From contig DANP01000020.1 in NCBI GenBank assembly GCA_002499905.1, positions 1 to 64,000 of the forward strand: a stretch of DNA of 64,000 nucleotides, in the 5' to 3' direction. A program made the translations under genes and the position numbers. The notes beneath the pieces were generated by a model. That model worked only from the letters and a program-made list of their open reading frames with translations. It was not told where the DNA came from and ran no database searches. Of this stretch, positions 18,701-28,273 are shown one piece after another. The stretch is from Methanolinea sp. UBA277 (GTDB lineage: Archaea; Halobacteriota; Methanomicrobia; Methanomicrobiales; Methanospirillaceae). Within the stretch, counting starts at the first letter, position 1; the number at the start of each line of letters is the position of its first letter.

Positions 18701-18734
18701 TAACCAGGGTATCGGAATTCTGGATAGTCCTTCA

Positions 18735-19558
18735 TTACCTGACCATACCCGATTCGTAGTGCATCAGCTTCTCGAAGAGGGTGATAGCACCGTCAGCGGT
18801 GGTCTCTTCGTGGAACTCGATCCGCTCAGCAAGTGATAGTGGAAGAGGTTGGAGCTCCGGTGCACCATACGCTTCCTGAATCAGGACATCCATGTAAGCA
18901 GATGCCAGTCCCACGGATGGCACATCAGTAACCAGCTCGGAGACACGGAGGTCGTGGTTCAGCTCGACGGGGTGGTCACCGGACGGCATGACGAACCGGT
19001 CGGTGGTGGTTGTCCGGACATTGGCCACGGTCATGTCGATCGTGCTGCCAGCCTCTGCCCGGTTGCAGTATGCAGGGAATGCCCATCCACCTACGCTCGC
19101 AAACGGACAGATCACTAATTCATCGATATCATACGGAGCCGCGGCTCCATCGACCATGATGTTGTCGGTCGAGGCAACAGAGGCACCATCGATTCCGACG
19201 AAAGCGATCTGCTTGGTTGCTTCGATGTTCCACTGGCCGCTGATCTGGCCGGAGGTCTCGACGTCCATCTCCTTGTCGTAGAGCATGAGCCCTATACCAT
19301 GGGACTGGGTGTCCTCGGTGTAGGTTGACTCATAAATAGTAGAATTATAATCCTCCAGTTGGGGAATTTCCGGGAGCCCCTTGAGATCATCGGTAATTCT
19401 CCACTGTAGTTCGGTGGCTGATGCAAAATTGCCTACCACATTGACGGAGGTGACGTAGTGATGCCCTGGGTCTCGGGAACCGGTGGGATCCCAATGTCGG
19501 CCATGGCCAGTCCGGTGAGGAGTGCCAGTGTAATCAACAGAATTAGGAGTTTCTTCAT
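18735..19558 (-). pseudogene. Secreted protein, copy 1, frameshifted
   Basis: The diverged twin of the gene at 19729-20562. The ATG at 19558 follows a perfect AGGAGGAAT ribosome site and starts a signal peptide (MKKLLILLITLALLTGLAMA), then DIGIPPVPETQGI. After codons ACT ACG TC one C is missing relative to copy 2 (near 19451-19453), which brings a stop 7 codons later. Restoring it rejoins the frame NVVGNFASATELQWR and the whole 234-residue mature part, which is otherwise intact and well conserved. So it is a very recent pseudogene, a sequencing error, or a programmed shift. Function unknown. Confidence 0.75.
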
Positions 19559-19577
19559 TACATTCCTCCTGGATTCA

Positions 19578-19593
19578 TGCTGATACCTCAGCA
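19578..19593 (-). promoter_or_regulatory. 5'-leader inverted repeat, copy 1
   Basis: TGCTGA-GGTA-TCAGCA, a perfect 6-bp stem just ahead of the AGGAGG ribosome site. The same element precedes copy 2, so it has been kept through the duplication. An AT-rich box about 25 bases further up (near 19613-19627) would place this hairpin at the very 5' end of the mRNA. Confidence 0.5.
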
Positions 19594-19690
19594 TCATCCT
19601 TCAATAACGCGATGAAAATAATAATAGTATCTGTATTTCGAACTCCCTATCTTAAAAAAATCTCTCAGAATAAGTCGAATTCCTGAAAAT

Positions 19691-19697
19691 AAAAAAA
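19691..19697 (-). terminator. Poly-T terminator of copy 2
   Basis: T7 on the minus strand about 32 bases after the stop codon at 19729, flanked by CCTGA and TCAGG arms. Confidence 0.45.
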
Positions 19698-19728
19698 TAT
19701 CAGGATTGGGATCCTGGTTGTTCTCGGT

Positions 19729-20562
19729 TTACCTGACCATGCCGGATTCGTAGTGCATCAGCTTCTCAAAGAGCGTGATGGCACCGTCAGCGGTGGTCTC
19801 TTCGTGGAACTCGATGCGCTCCAGCAGGTGGTCCTCTGCCTCTCCGCCAAGGCTTTCGTCACCGGCTTCCTGGATCAGGACATCCATGTACGCGGATACC
19901 AGTCCGACGGACGGCACATCGCTGATGAGCTCAGAGACGCGGATGTCGTGGTTCAGCTCGACCGTGTGATCGGCGGACGGCATCACGAACCGGTCGGTGG
20001 TGGTGGTCCTGACGTTTGCCACCGTCATGTCGATGGTGCTTCCAGCCTGTGCCCTGTTGCAGTAGACCGGGAAGTCCTCGTGAGCGTTCGGACCAAACGG
20101 ACAGATGACGAATTCTTCGGTCTCTGCCTCAGCCGCGGCTCCATCGATCATGATGTTGTCACTGGAGACGACGTAGGCACCGTCAATGCCGATGAATGCT
20201 ATCTGCTTCGTGGCCTCGATGTTCCACTGGCCGGTGATCTGGCCGGAGGTCTCGACATCAAGCTCCTTGTCGTACAGCATCAGACCTACGCCGTGGGTCT
20301 GGGTGTCCTCGGTGTAGGTTGATTCGTAGATAGCGGAATTTTCATCCTCAGCATCGAGCGGAGGGATTGACGGAAGTCCTTCCGGTTTATTGGTAATCCT
20401 CCACTGCAGTTCGCTCATTGAGGCAAAGTTGCCCACCACATTCACCGACGTGGACGTGACGATACCCTGGGTCTCGGGGACCGGGGGAATACCACGATCG
20501 GCCATGGCATACCCCGTCAGAAGTACGATAGCAACGATTAGTAGTAATGCGAGTTTCTTCAT
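19729..20562 (-). CDS. Secreted protein, copy 2 (intact)
   Basis: 277 residues. The signal peptide (residues 1-21, core LALLLIVAIVLLTGYAMA) is followed by a beta-rich mature domain with two Cys (VICPFG, VYCNRAQ). Recognisable blocks shared with copy 1 are NVVGNFAS, QITGQWNIEATKQIAFIG, TVANVRTTTTDRFVMPS and the C-terminal IEFHEETTADGAITLFEKLMHYESGMVR. I do not recognise the family. It has a strong ribosome site (AGGAGGAATTGT), a TATA box and a leader hairpin. It is probably an abundant surface or secreted protein. Confidence 0.75.
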   Translation of the reverse strand: MKKLALLLIVAIVLLTGYAMADRGIPPVPETQGIVTSTSVNVVGNFASMSELQWRITNKPEGLPSIPPLDAEDENSAIYESTYTEDTQTHGVGLMLYDKELDVETSGQITGQWNIEATKQIAFIGIDGAYVVSSDNIMIDGAAAEAETEEFVICPFGPNAHEDFPVYCNRAQAGSTIDMTVANVRTTTTDRFVMPSADHTVELNHDIRVSELISDVPSVGLVSAYMDVLIQEAGDESLGGEAEDHLLERIEFHEETTADGAITLFEKLMHYESGMVR

Positions 20563-20581
20563 ACAATTCCTCCTACATTCA

Positions 20582-20598
20582 TGCTGATACTCTCAGCA
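20582..20598 (-). promoter_or_regulatory. 5'-leader inverted repeat, copy 2
   Basis: TGCTGA-GAGTA-TCAGCA, the counterpart of the element at 19578-19593. The stem is unchanged while the loop differs in sequence and length, which argues for selection on the structure. Confidence 0.5.
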
Positions 20599-20624
20599 CC
20601 AAATAAACAAAAATGTAATTGTAC

Positions 20625-20634
20625 TATATAAAAT
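20625..20634 (-). promoter_or_regulatory. TATA box of copy 2
   Basis: The minus strand reads ATTTTATATA. Transcription would begin near 20600, so the mRNA would start with the hairpin at 20582-20598. Confidence 0.6.
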
Positions 20635-20787
20635 TACTCTTAATCACTCCGGATAATTCCCCACTAGAAAAAAGAAGGTTGAAGCATTGAAATAATGTCT
20701 CCTCAACTCCGTGCTAAGGATCTCTTCTTCTCCCCTCCCATTCCTTCAGACACCCTCATTACCTCTTCCTCCCCATAGCTCCCCAGA

Positions 20788-21342
20788 ATGATCCTCGTTG
20801 ACTGGCAGATCCTGGACCGCATCACCCGGGGGTTCATCACTGTCGACCCCTTTGACCCGGCACTCGTGCAGCCCAACTCGCTCGACATCCGGCTGGGCGA
20901 CCACTTCGTCTGGTACGAGGAGAGCGACGAGGTGATCGACCCCTACCGGCAGGATACCATCACCAGCGGGACGAAAGAGTGCACTGGCGACTCGATCGTG
21001 CTTGCCCCCGGCCAGTTCATGCTGGCCGAGACCATGGAGGTGATCGGCCTGCCGGACAACATCGTGGCGAGCATCGAGGGCAAGAGCAGTATCGCCCGGC
21101 TGGGGGTTGAGCTCCACCAGACCGGAGGATGGATCGATGCCGGGTTCCGGGGCTCGATCACGCTCGAGATGTGCAATGTCAATGCCCGGCCGGTCAGGAT
21201 GTACGCCGGGATGCCCATCGGCCAGCTGGTCTTCTACACCACCGAGCGGGCGGCGGAGCCCTACGACCGGAAGGCCGGGGCCAAGTACATGGACCAGCGG
21301 CAGGCAACCCTCTCCCGCTACCACGAGAATCCCCGTGCCTGA
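20788..21342 (+). CDS. dcd: dCTP deaminase (possibly bifunctional dUTPase)
   Basis: A 184-residue trimeric deaminase of the dUTPase fold, making dUTP from dCTP for thymidylate synthesis. Motifs: QPNSLDIRLG at the N-terminus, PGQFMLAETME, IEGKSSIARLGVELHQTGGWIDAGFRG (core active-site stretch) and PIGQLVFY. Archaeal relatives include enzymes that also hydrolyse dUTP; the sequence alone does not settle which type this is. Upstream 20643-20787 is a pyrimidine-rich leader with no gene. Confidence 0.9.
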   Translation: MILVDWQILDRITRGFITVDPFDPALVQPNSLDIRLGDHFVWYEESDEVIDPYRQDTITSGTKECTGDSIVLAPGQFMLAETMEVIGLPDNIVASIEGKSSIARLGVELHQTGGWIDAGFRGSITLEMCNVNARPVRMYAGMPIGQLVFYTTERAAEPYDRKAGAKYMDQRQATLSRYHENPRA

Positions 21343-21405
21343 AGGGTTATACCCAATGAAAAAGAGACAGAGTAAGGACAACGGTTGTAACTCTGGAGAT
21401 GAAGC

Positions 21406-23235
21406 ATGCGGCTCCTTCTGATACATACGGATTTTATCGAATACGAGGCGAAAAAGCGGACCAGCATGGCCGAGGAGACGGCCCAGCTCAAAGACTCCCA
21501 GGAAGAGGCGCTGGCCGTCTTTTCCGCCGTTGAGGCGGTTGACGAGGACGACCTGCCTGGCGTAGTAGAGCAGGCGCTCTCCGAGATCGGGCTCGTCGCC
21601 GACAAGCTTTCGGTTGAAAACATCGTGATCTACCCCTACGCCCACCTGTCGAGCGACCTCTCCCGGCCGGATGCTGCCGTCTGGGCGCTCAAGGCCATGG
21701 AAGAGGGGCTCCGGGAGATGGGCTTTGCGGTAAAACGGGCACCCTTCGGCTGGTACAAGTCCTTCAAGATCTCCTGCAAGGGCCACCCCCTCTCCGAACT
21801 CTCCAAGACCATCCTTCCCTCCGAGGAGGGGGCGAAGAAGGAGAAGAAAGAGATCACCCACGAGTTCTTCGTGCTCACCCCGGACGGTGAACGGCACGAC
21901 GCGAGTGAGTTCCTGGATGACACCCCTTTCGGCTGCCTGCTGAAGAAGGAGCTCGGCGAGGCGGCTCCTGCCGGAGGGGACCCCCTCCACGTCGATCTGA
22001 TGCGGTCAAAGGAGCTCGTGGATTACGAGCCGGTGAGCGACGTCGGTCACCTCCGCTGGCTGCCGAAGGGGAAGCTCATCCGCGACCTCATCGCCGACTA
22101 CGTGCTCGGACTGGTCCTCCCCTACGGGGCAACCCCGGTGGAGACTCCGGTGATGTACGACCTCTCCGACCAGGCCATCTTCGAGCACGCCGACAAGTTC
22201 GGCGAGCGCCAGTACCGGTTCAAGAGCGGGAACCGGAACATGATGCTCAGGTTCGCCGCCTGCTTCGGCATGTTCTCCATCATGCGGGACATGCATATCT
22301 CCCCAAACACCCTCCCTATGAAGATGTACGAGCTCTCCACCTACTCCTTCCGGCACGAGCAGAAGGGTGAGGTGATCGGATTGAAAAGGCTCAGGGCCTT
22401 CACCATGCCCGACATGCACAGCCTCTGCACCGATATGCCCGAGGCCCTCGCCTGCTTCGAGGAGCAGCTGGCCATGGGCTGGAAGACCGGGGAGGACTTC
22501 GGCACGAACCTCGTCGGGGTCTTCCGCTGTACCCGGGACTTCTGGGACGAGTACGCAGACTGGGTAAAAAAGATCGTGGCCGACTCCGGGGTTCCGATGC
22601 TGATCGAGATCCTCTCTGACCGGGTCCACTACTGGGTGGCAAAGGTCGACCTCGCAGCCATCGACGGACAGGGCCGGCCGATCGAAAACCCGACGGTCCA
22701 GATCGACGTGGAGTCCTCGAAACGCTTCGACATCAAGTACCATCTCGACGGCGAGGAGGTCCACCCGCCCATCCTCCACTGCTCCCCAACCGGCAGCGTG
22801 GAACGGGTCATCTGCGCCATCCTCGAGAATACCGCACACCAGGAAGTCCCCCACTTCCCGACCTGGCTCTCCCCGGTCCAGGTCCGGGTCATCCCGGTGG
22901 CCGAACGCCACCTCTCTGCCGCGGGAGTGGTGGCAGACCGCCTCCGCGATGCATATATCCGGGCCGACGTTGACGATCGCGACGAGAGCGTCGGCAGGAA
23001 GGTCCGCGATGCCGGAATGGACTGGGTGCCGTTCGTGGTGGTCATCGGTGATGCTGAGAAGGACTCCGGCACGCTCACGGTCACCATCCGGTCAAAGTCA
23101 AAGCCCAATAAGCCCCACAAGGAGACCATGACCGAAGACGTCCTGATCGAGGAGATCCAGGACGAGACGGCAGGCATGCCTTTCCGGCCGCTCTACACCC
23201 CGGCGAAACTCTCGAAGAAGGCCCGGTATATCTGA
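21406..23235 (+). CDS. thrS: Threonyl-tRNA synthetase, archaeal type
   Basis: A 609-residue class II synthetase. The first 140 residues (MRLLLIHTDFIEYEAKKRT, IVIYPYAHLSSDLS, GWYKSFKISCKGHPLSE) form the archaea-specific D-aminoacyl deacylase-like editing domain in place of the bacterial TGS/editing pair. The catalytic core has motif 2 around YELSTYSFRHEQKGEVIGLKR and motif 3 region ILHCSPTGSVERVI. A C-terminal anticodon-binding domain follows. Confidence 0.95.
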   Translation: MRLLLIHTDFIEYEAKKRTSMAEETAQLKDSQEEALAVFSAVEAVDEDDLPGVVEQALSEIGLVADKLSVENIVIYPYAHLSSDLSRPDAAVWALKAMEEGLREMGFAVKRAPFGWYKSFKISCKGHPLSELSKTILPSEEGAKKEKKEITHEFFVLTPDGERHDASEFLDDTPFGCLLKKELGEAAPAGGDPLHVDLMRSKELVDYEPVSDVGHLRWLPKGKLIRDLIADYVLGLVLPYGATPVETPVMYDLSDQAIFEHADKFGERQYRFKSGNRNMMLRFAACFGMFSIMRDMHISPNTLPMKMYELSTYSFRHEQKGEVIGLKRLRAFTMPDMHSLCTDMPEALACFEEQLAMGWKTGEDFGTNLVGVFRCTRDFWDEYADWVKKIVADSGVPMLIEILSDRVHYWVAKVDLAAIDGQGRPIENPTVQIDVESSKRFDIKYHLDGEEVHPPILHCSPTGSVERVICAILENTAHQEVPHFPTWLSPVQVRVIPVAERHLSAAGVVADRLRDAYIRADVDDRDESVGRKVRDAGMDWVPFVVVIGDAEKDSGTLTVTIRSKSKPNKPHKETMTEDVLIEEIQDETAGMPFRPLYTPAKLSKKARYI

Positions 23236-23265
23236 AATTTTTCGGGCTGAAGGTTCTCATCAGAG

Positions 23266-23511
23266 ATGAAAGACACCGCCTCCCCACCTCCCTTTTCGTG
23301 CCCGCACTGCGGTGCAGCATCCGACTCCTTCCATCCCGTCTGTCCGGCATGCGGCCGACCCTGTTTCAGGGATTATATCGACGTGCGAATGCATCCCCGG
23401 GATTCAAATCTGGCCGGTACGTTTTCATTCCGGAAGTTCCGGGCCCGGGTGTTCCTGGTGCTCGCCGTACTGGTAATCATCCTCATGATCCTGATGAGGC
23501 TGGTCTTCTAG
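23266..23511 (+). CDS. Small zinc-ribbon membrane protein
   Basis: 81 residues: a zinc ribbon (CPHCG...CPACG, 16 residues between pairs) at residues 12-32, a basic stretch, and one C-terminal transmembrane helix (FLVLAVLVIILMILMRLVF). The Cys pairs are correctly spaced for metal binding. The ribbon probably faces the cytoplasm. It lies 30 bases downstream of thrS. Role unknown. Confidence 0.65.
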   Translation: MKDTASPPPFSCPHCGAASDSFHPVCPACGRPCFRDYIDVRMHPRDSNLAGTFSFRKFRARVFLVLAVLVIILMILMRLVF

Positions 23512-23861
23512 GAAGACAGCCCCTCCCGACAAGAACACCATCGTTCTCTCCCTGGCAGAAGATTTTGGGAGCATTCACTTTCTTCCTGCAAACTCCCGGT
23601 CGCAGGTTCTGAAGAGGGATTCACCGTGTCTGTACCTCATCCTGCCCGGGTCCTGAACACCACTTCCCTTCTTCTCTTCGCCCGTCTCTTCCAGGCACAC
23701 CCGGGATTACCGGATCTCAGCACATCCCGGGGCAATACATCCTCCGGAATTGAGGATCGGATGATGGTGGAGAAGAGAGAGCGAGACAGCCGTTGTTGGG
23801 GAGTCCGGAGTATGTTTTAATTACCTGACTGGTGCATAGAGTCTCTCATCCCGGGTACGAC
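23512..23861. other. Gene-poor spacer
   Basis: About 350 bases with only short, biased reading frames. It ends in a TATA-like TTTTAATTA (near 23815-23823) for the TPR gene. I see no RNA gene or repeat in it. Confidence 0.5.
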
Positions 23862-24761
23862 ATGTCGCTTTTCGGCCGATTCAGGAAAAACCCAGAAGAT
23901 CGGGACCTGATCCGCGGAGAGGACCTGCTGTTTTGTGGGAGATTCCAGGACGCAGTCGCCTGTTTTCATCAGGTGCTGGAACGGGAACCCAGGAATATGC
24001 ATGCACTGTCCGGACTGGCCCTCGGTCTTGAACACCTGGGCCGCTATGATGAGGCGATTGCCATCTATGACCGGACCATCGCCATTAATCCGAAAAATTC
24101 CGGGATCCTGGCAGGAAAAGCAATATGCCTGGAAAAACTGGGAAAGCATGAAGAGGCAATCATCTGGTTCGAACGGGATCTCAAGCTCAACCCCTCTGCC
24201 CTTGACCCGTGGGTCGGCATCGGCAGGTGCCTGACCCGGCTCGGACGTACACATGAAGCCCTCACCTTCTATGACCATGCTCTTTTTCTGAACAGGAACT
24301 ACGTGGATGCCTGGATCGGGAAGGGTGACGCATTATTCCAGCAGAAGAACTATGAAGAGGCCTCTCTCTGCTATTCCAGCGCACTCAATCTGCACCCGTC
24401 AGCGGACCGTGTCTGGGTAACACTGGGAATATGCCAGAACCGGCTGGGAAAGTTCGATTCAGCACTCGCCTGCTTTGAAAAAGCAATTGCCTTCAATCCC
24501 GGCAACCCTGTAGCATGGTTCGAGAAAGGGCTGTGCCTTGCCGGCTGGAGGCGAAACCAGGAGGCAATCCACGCCTATAACCATGCCATCGCCCTTGACC
24601 CGGCATGCGGTGCCGCATACTATGAAAAAGGTCATTCCCTTGCAATCCTCGGGGATGATGACGGGGCTGCCGCCTGTTTCCAAAAATCACGTTCTCTTGG
24701 CGTTTCTTCGTTCCAGAGCCGGGTAAAGTACCATTATATCGATGGATATTCGTTCTATTGA
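23862..24761 (+). CDS. TPR repeat protein
   Basis: A 299-residue protein made of about eight tetratricopeptide repeats, a protein-protein interaction scaffold. Repeat cores are visible about every 34 residues: GRFQDAVACFHQVLEREPRN, GRYDEAIAIYDRTIAINPKN, GKHEEAIIWFERDLKLNPS, GRTHEALTFYDHALFLN, and so on. No signal peptide or catalytic domain. Start at ATG 23862 rather than the GTG at 23832, because MSLFGRF is the usual kind of N-terminus and the TATA-like box fits. Partner unknown. Confidence 0.8.
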   Translation: MSLFGRFRKNPEDRDLIRGEDLLFCGRFQDAVACFHQVLEREPRNMHALSGLALGLEHLGRYDEAIAIYDRTIAINPKNSGILAGKAICLEKLGKHEEAIIWFERDLKLNPSALDPWVGIGRCLTRLGRTHEALTFYDHALFLNRNYVDAWIGKGDALFQQKNYEEASLCYSSALNLHPSADRVWVTLGICQNRLGKFDSALACFEKAIAFNPGNPVAWFEKGLCLAGWRRNQEAIHAYNHAIALDPACGAAYYEKGHSLAILGDDDGAAACFQKSRSLGVSSFQSRVKYHYIDGYSFY

Positions 24762-24943
24762 CCCGTCGCCCGCAGAGATACCAAAGAACCTCCACCTGTC
24801 GGTTCATTCGTGTCACGGGAGGCACAGTAATTTCCCGGCTGGAGAAGAGGGATCTTTCTGCCGGCTCATTCTTCGTCAGAATCGGGCGCTGATGTGCTGG
24901 ATTTCAGGATTGACCCGGGGTTATCGTGATTTCAGGGGCGCTT

Positions 24944-24950
24944 AAAAAAA
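24944..24950 (-). terminator. Poly-T terminator of the polyamine operon
   Basis: T7 on the minus strand, 4 bases after the stop codon of the decarboxylase gene. Confidence 0.5.
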
Positions 24951-24953
24951 GGA

Positions 24954-26147
24954 TTACCGGTTGATGTGCACCACTTTTGCCGGCGGAAAACCGTTAAAAT
25001 AGGTGGATGAGGCAATAGAGTAGGCACCGATGTTCTCAGAATAGACCAGGTCGCCGATCTCGAGCTCGGGAAGGTCGGCGCTCAGGGTGATGGTGTCGAA
25101 AGCATCGCAGGTCGGCCCGAACACGGCAGAAATCAGGGTCTCCCCCTCCCTGAAGGCCCTGACCGGGTACACGCAGTGATCGAAGATCTGTCCTGAATAG
25201 GTGTGGTAGATCCCGTCATTGATGTAGTAGGAGGGTTTCCCGTCACGGAACGCTTTCCCGATCACCCTGGAGACGAGCGTGCAGGAGTTTGCCACCAGGA
25301 ACCGGCCCGGCTCGGCGAGGATCTCCATATCCGGTTCGAATAACCGTTTCAGTTCGGCATTTAACTTCCTGGTCAGCATCCGCAGGGACAGGACCCCCGG
25401 GTGGTACTTCACCGGGAAACCGCCGCCGATATCGAGAATCTTTATCTTCCGGCCTGCCCGGGTCTCGGCCTCGGTGAGAATGTTTGCCGCGAGGTTCAGG
25501 GCCTGGACGTAGTTGTCGAAGTTGGTGCACTGGCTGCCGACGTGGAAGCTCAGTCCTTCCACCACCAGGCCCGCATCGAACGCAGCGATGATCAGGTCAA
25601 CCGCTTCGCCCGGGTCGGCCCCGAACTTTGACGAGAGCTCGACCATGGAGCCGGTGTTGGGGACCCGCAACCGCAACACCAGGCCGGCATGCGGGGCATA
25701 TTGTCTGATCTTTTTCAGTTCTTCGATGTTGTCAAAGGTGACCAGGGGCTTGTACTGGTCGAGGGCCTGAAGCGTCTCGATCGGTTTGATAGTATTAGCA
25801 TAGATGATCTTGTCCCATATCCAGTCCTGCCGTTCCTTGTCAGGCATATCCTTGATATTCTCATAGACGATCATGAATTCCGGCATGGATGCGACATCGA
25901 AACTGCAGCCGATATCAAAGAGGGTCTTCACGATACCAGGGTTCGAGTTTGCCTTGACCGCGTAGTAGACCTGGACGTGGGGTAGGAGCTTCTTGAATTC
26001 GCGGTAATTCTGCCGTATTTTTTCATGGTCGATAACGAAGATGGGAGTCCCGTGCTCCTTTGCGAGGTTCTGCAGCAGTTTCTTCTTCGCCTTGCTGATG
26101 TGATGGACATCATTCTCCGTCCCGCTCTTCTGTGGCTCCCCGGTCAT
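24954..26147 (-). CDS. Ornithine/lysine-type PLP decarboxylase
   Basis: A 397-residue fold-III (alanine-racemase-type) decarboxylase. PLP Lys lies in VYYAVKANSNP, the glycine loop in ILDIGGGFPV, a phosphate-binding stretch in LAEPGRFLVANS, and the cross-subunit active-site Cys in FGPTCDAFDT, as in ornithine decarboxylase. It should make putrescine (or cadaverine). It is the second gene after homospermidine synthase, 33 bases downstream, so the pair would convert ornithine to putrescine and on to homospermidine. Related enzymes act on carboxynorspermidine or diaminopimelate, but context favours ornithine. Confidence 0.83.
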   Translation of the reverse strand: MTGEPQKSGTENDVHHISKAKKKLLQNLAKEHGTPIFVIDHEKIRQNYREFKKLLPHVQVYYAVKANSNPGIVKTLFDIGCSFDVASMPEFMIVYENIKDMPDKERQDWIWDKIIYANTIKPIETLQALDQYKPLVTFDNIEELKKIRQYAPHAGLVLRLRVPNTGSMVELSSKFGADPGEAVDLIIAAFDAGLVVEGLSFHVGSQCTNFDNYVQALNLAANILTEAETRAGRKIKILDIGGGFPVKYHPGVLSLRMLTRKLNAELKRLFEPDMEILAEPGRFLVANSCTLVSRVIGKAFRDGKPSYYINDGIYHTYSGQIFDHCVYPVRAFREGETLISAVFGPTCDAFDTITLSADLPELEIGDLVYSENIGAYSIASSTYFNGFPPAKVVHINR

Positions 26148-26180
26148 GTCCCCTCCACCCTGTGTCTTATCTTTAGTGAC

Positions 26181-27623
26181 TCACTGCACGAATAAGAAAT
26201 TTTTGAATTGCCAGGGATCCTCCCGGTCATACTCGTATTCGGGATTCTCCCTGAAATAGACCACCCTGTTCTTCAGGGGCGTCCAGTCAGACGGAGCAGA
26301 ATAGAATTTTCCCAGGTACGGCATTGCGATGTCCAGAACAAACTCGTGGGGGAGATCATCGGGGAGGCAGAGTCCTTCCCGGGGGTGCCTGATCATCCAC
26401 ATCGTGGCGGTTACTACCCCCAGGGCGACCTGGATGGTGGTGGCGTTCTGCCCTGGTGCACGCTTCCTCGCTTCCTCGATCGGCAGGATGCTGCCGGTCC
26501 ACCACGAGTTATAGGGATGGCCCATCAGGAGCGCCCCGAGGATATCGGCCCCGGAGATGATCTCCGAATCAGTCATGATCCGGAGGTTCGGCTGGAGCTC
26601 GTAGTTTCTCCCCCGAAGCTCATGCAGCGATGCAAGAGTGGCATCACAGGGGAGGTAGGCGTAGGAGACAGTCGGCCGGTATATCGCTTTTCCATCCTTC
26701 CACACCGTCCAGCGGTCCGATATGCCGAACGATTCGCCGTGCCGGATGACCATGCCCACGATCTCCTGGTGAGGAATCCAGGACCGTATCCAGGTGTTGA
26801 TCCCCATCCGGGCGATCACGATCTCGTTCTTCGGCCCTTCGGGAGGCACATGGGCATACCCGGGCAGCTCCTTCTCATGGGTCCCCCACCCCAGTTCTGC
26901 CGGAGCAGTGCCTTCCTCCCGCAGCCCGACGATGCTCCAGGTCCCGACGAACTCATCGATCTTTTTTGGCACCGTTGAGATCTGGGTGTCCCGCTCGGAG
27001 CAGTGGACGACTTTCACCCCGGTTGCCATGGCAAGCCCGGAAAAATCCAGGTCCCTGATCATCTGCTCCAGCCGGTCCGGGTCTTCCGCGATCCCGTCGG
27101 CAACCATCCGCTTCGCGATATCCACCAGGCCCTGTTTGGCGAAGTGCGAGATCATCCCCGGGTTGGCACCGTGGTCGATGACACAGGTCGGCGCATCGGT
27201 CCAGTCCCGGGTGAGCTCGGCGAGCCTCATCTGCCGGTAGTAGAGAGACTTCTCGTACGGGCTCGCGGTGAACCGCTCACCCTCAGGGTCCCAGACCTCA
27301 ACAGATGTGTTCACGTACAGGACAGAATGGTCATGGCACCACTGCAGGATCTCGCAGCAATCGATGTTCCAGGAGAGATCGATCAGCAGGCCTCCCGGCT
27401 CAAGGTAGTCGGAGAGCACCCGGTCAAGGTTTTCCGGAGTGACCTGTCGCTGGTAGAACCGGATGCCCTGTGCTGTCCACCCCGCAAGCTCCTGCGACTT
27501 GTCTTCGATATCGATAATGGTGATATTGGTGAAGGGGATGGCGATATGCTTCAGCAGGATGGGGAGGGTGCATTTGGATACGGAACCATACCCGATAATC
27601 AAAACCCTGTTCCGGAACTCCAC
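26181..27623 (-). CDS. Homospermidine synthase
   Basis: A 480-residue NAD-dependent enzyme of the saccharopine-dehydrogenase-like fold, which condenses two putrescines (or putrescine with spermidine) into sym-homospermidine. Rossmann motif VLIIGYGSVSKCTLPIL at the N-terminus; DLSWNIDCCEILQWC and DHGANPGMISHF match the bacterial-type enzyme. I start at the GTG at 27623, preceded by GGGAGGT; the frame is open to 27668. It is first in the two-gene polyamine operon. Other possibilities in the fold, such as saccharopine reductase, fit the context less well. Confidence 0.85.
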   Translation of the reverse strand: MEFRNRVLIIGYGSVSKCTLPILLKHIAIPFTNITIIDIEDKSQELAGWTAQGIRFYQRQVTPENLDRVLSDYLEPGGLLIDLSWNIDCCEILQWCHDHSVLYVNTSVEVWDPEGERFTASPYEKSLYYRQMRLAELTRDWTDAPTCVIDHGANPGMISHFAKQGLVDIAKRMVADGIAEDPDRLEQMIRDLDFSGLAMATGVKVVHCSERDTQISTVPKKIDEFVGTWSIVGLREEGTAPAELGWGTHEKELPGYAHVPPEGPKNEIVIARMGINTWIRSWIPHQEIVGMVIRHGESFGISDRWTVWKDGKAIYRPTVSYAYLPCDATLASLHELRGRNYELQPNLRIMTDSEIISGADILGALLMGHPYNSWWTGSILPIEEARKRAPGQNATTIQVALGVVTATMWMIRHPREGLCLPDDLPHEFVLDIAMPYLGKFYSAPSDWTPLKNRVVYFRENPEYEYDREDPWQFKNFLFVQ

Positions 27624-27834
27624 CGCTACCTCCCGATGGTAATTCTTTTGAACGCGATGAACTTTCAATTTTTTTATTCGACCCGGACACCGGGTGATCC
27701 ATCAGCGGAAGAGCGTCAACGACGGCAATCCGGAAACGCTCTGGATTTCGGTAGTTCCCCTTTCCCCCTGTCCCGGCCTGGATCCTGGAACTGCTCCCGC
27801 AGGCTTCATGTCCCTGCAACTTCCAGGAACCCCC

Positions 27835-28273
27835 ATGGAAGATGACTCCATGGTTGCGTATTGCGGGCTCTGCTATCTTGATTGCCAGCATATACCGGGA
27901 GAATACCGGACCTGGCCCGTGACCTGAGAAAGGAACTGCGCAGGGCGCACTACGAGAAATTTGCAGAAGCCCTGTCAGCCTATCCCTTTGGGAGTCCATT
28001 CGAAAAGTACCGGGACTGCTATGATCTCCTCGGGCTGATGATGAAGTTCCGGTGCACAAAGGGTGCAGGGATGGGGGCGGTCCGCCGTTTTGCAGGATCA
28101 GGAAGTGCTGCCGTGTCAGGGAGATTCGGGGCTGCTGGGAATGCGATGAATTCCCGGACTGCGAAAATCTGGATTTCCTGAACGCTGTTCATGGCGATGC
28201 ACACCGGAAAAATCCTGCACGTATCAGGGAGAAAGGGATCGGAGGATTTCTCAAAGGTACAAGGAACTGGTGA
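27835..28273 (+). pseudogene. DUF3795 Cys-rich protein, two frameshifts
   Basis: Three frames join into one DUF3795-like protein: MVAYCGLCYLDC, then PAYTGRIPDLARDLRKELR through KFRCTKG, then CRDGGGPPFCRIRKCC and CWECDEFPDCENLDFL. The joins are at 27884-27886 (one C lost from a C run) and 28061-28064 (one G lost from a G run). All expected Cys of the family are still present and there is no internal stop in the joined frame, so the damage is recent or a sequencing artefact. DUF3795 proteins are small, probably metal-binding, and common in methanogens. Confidence 0.75.
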
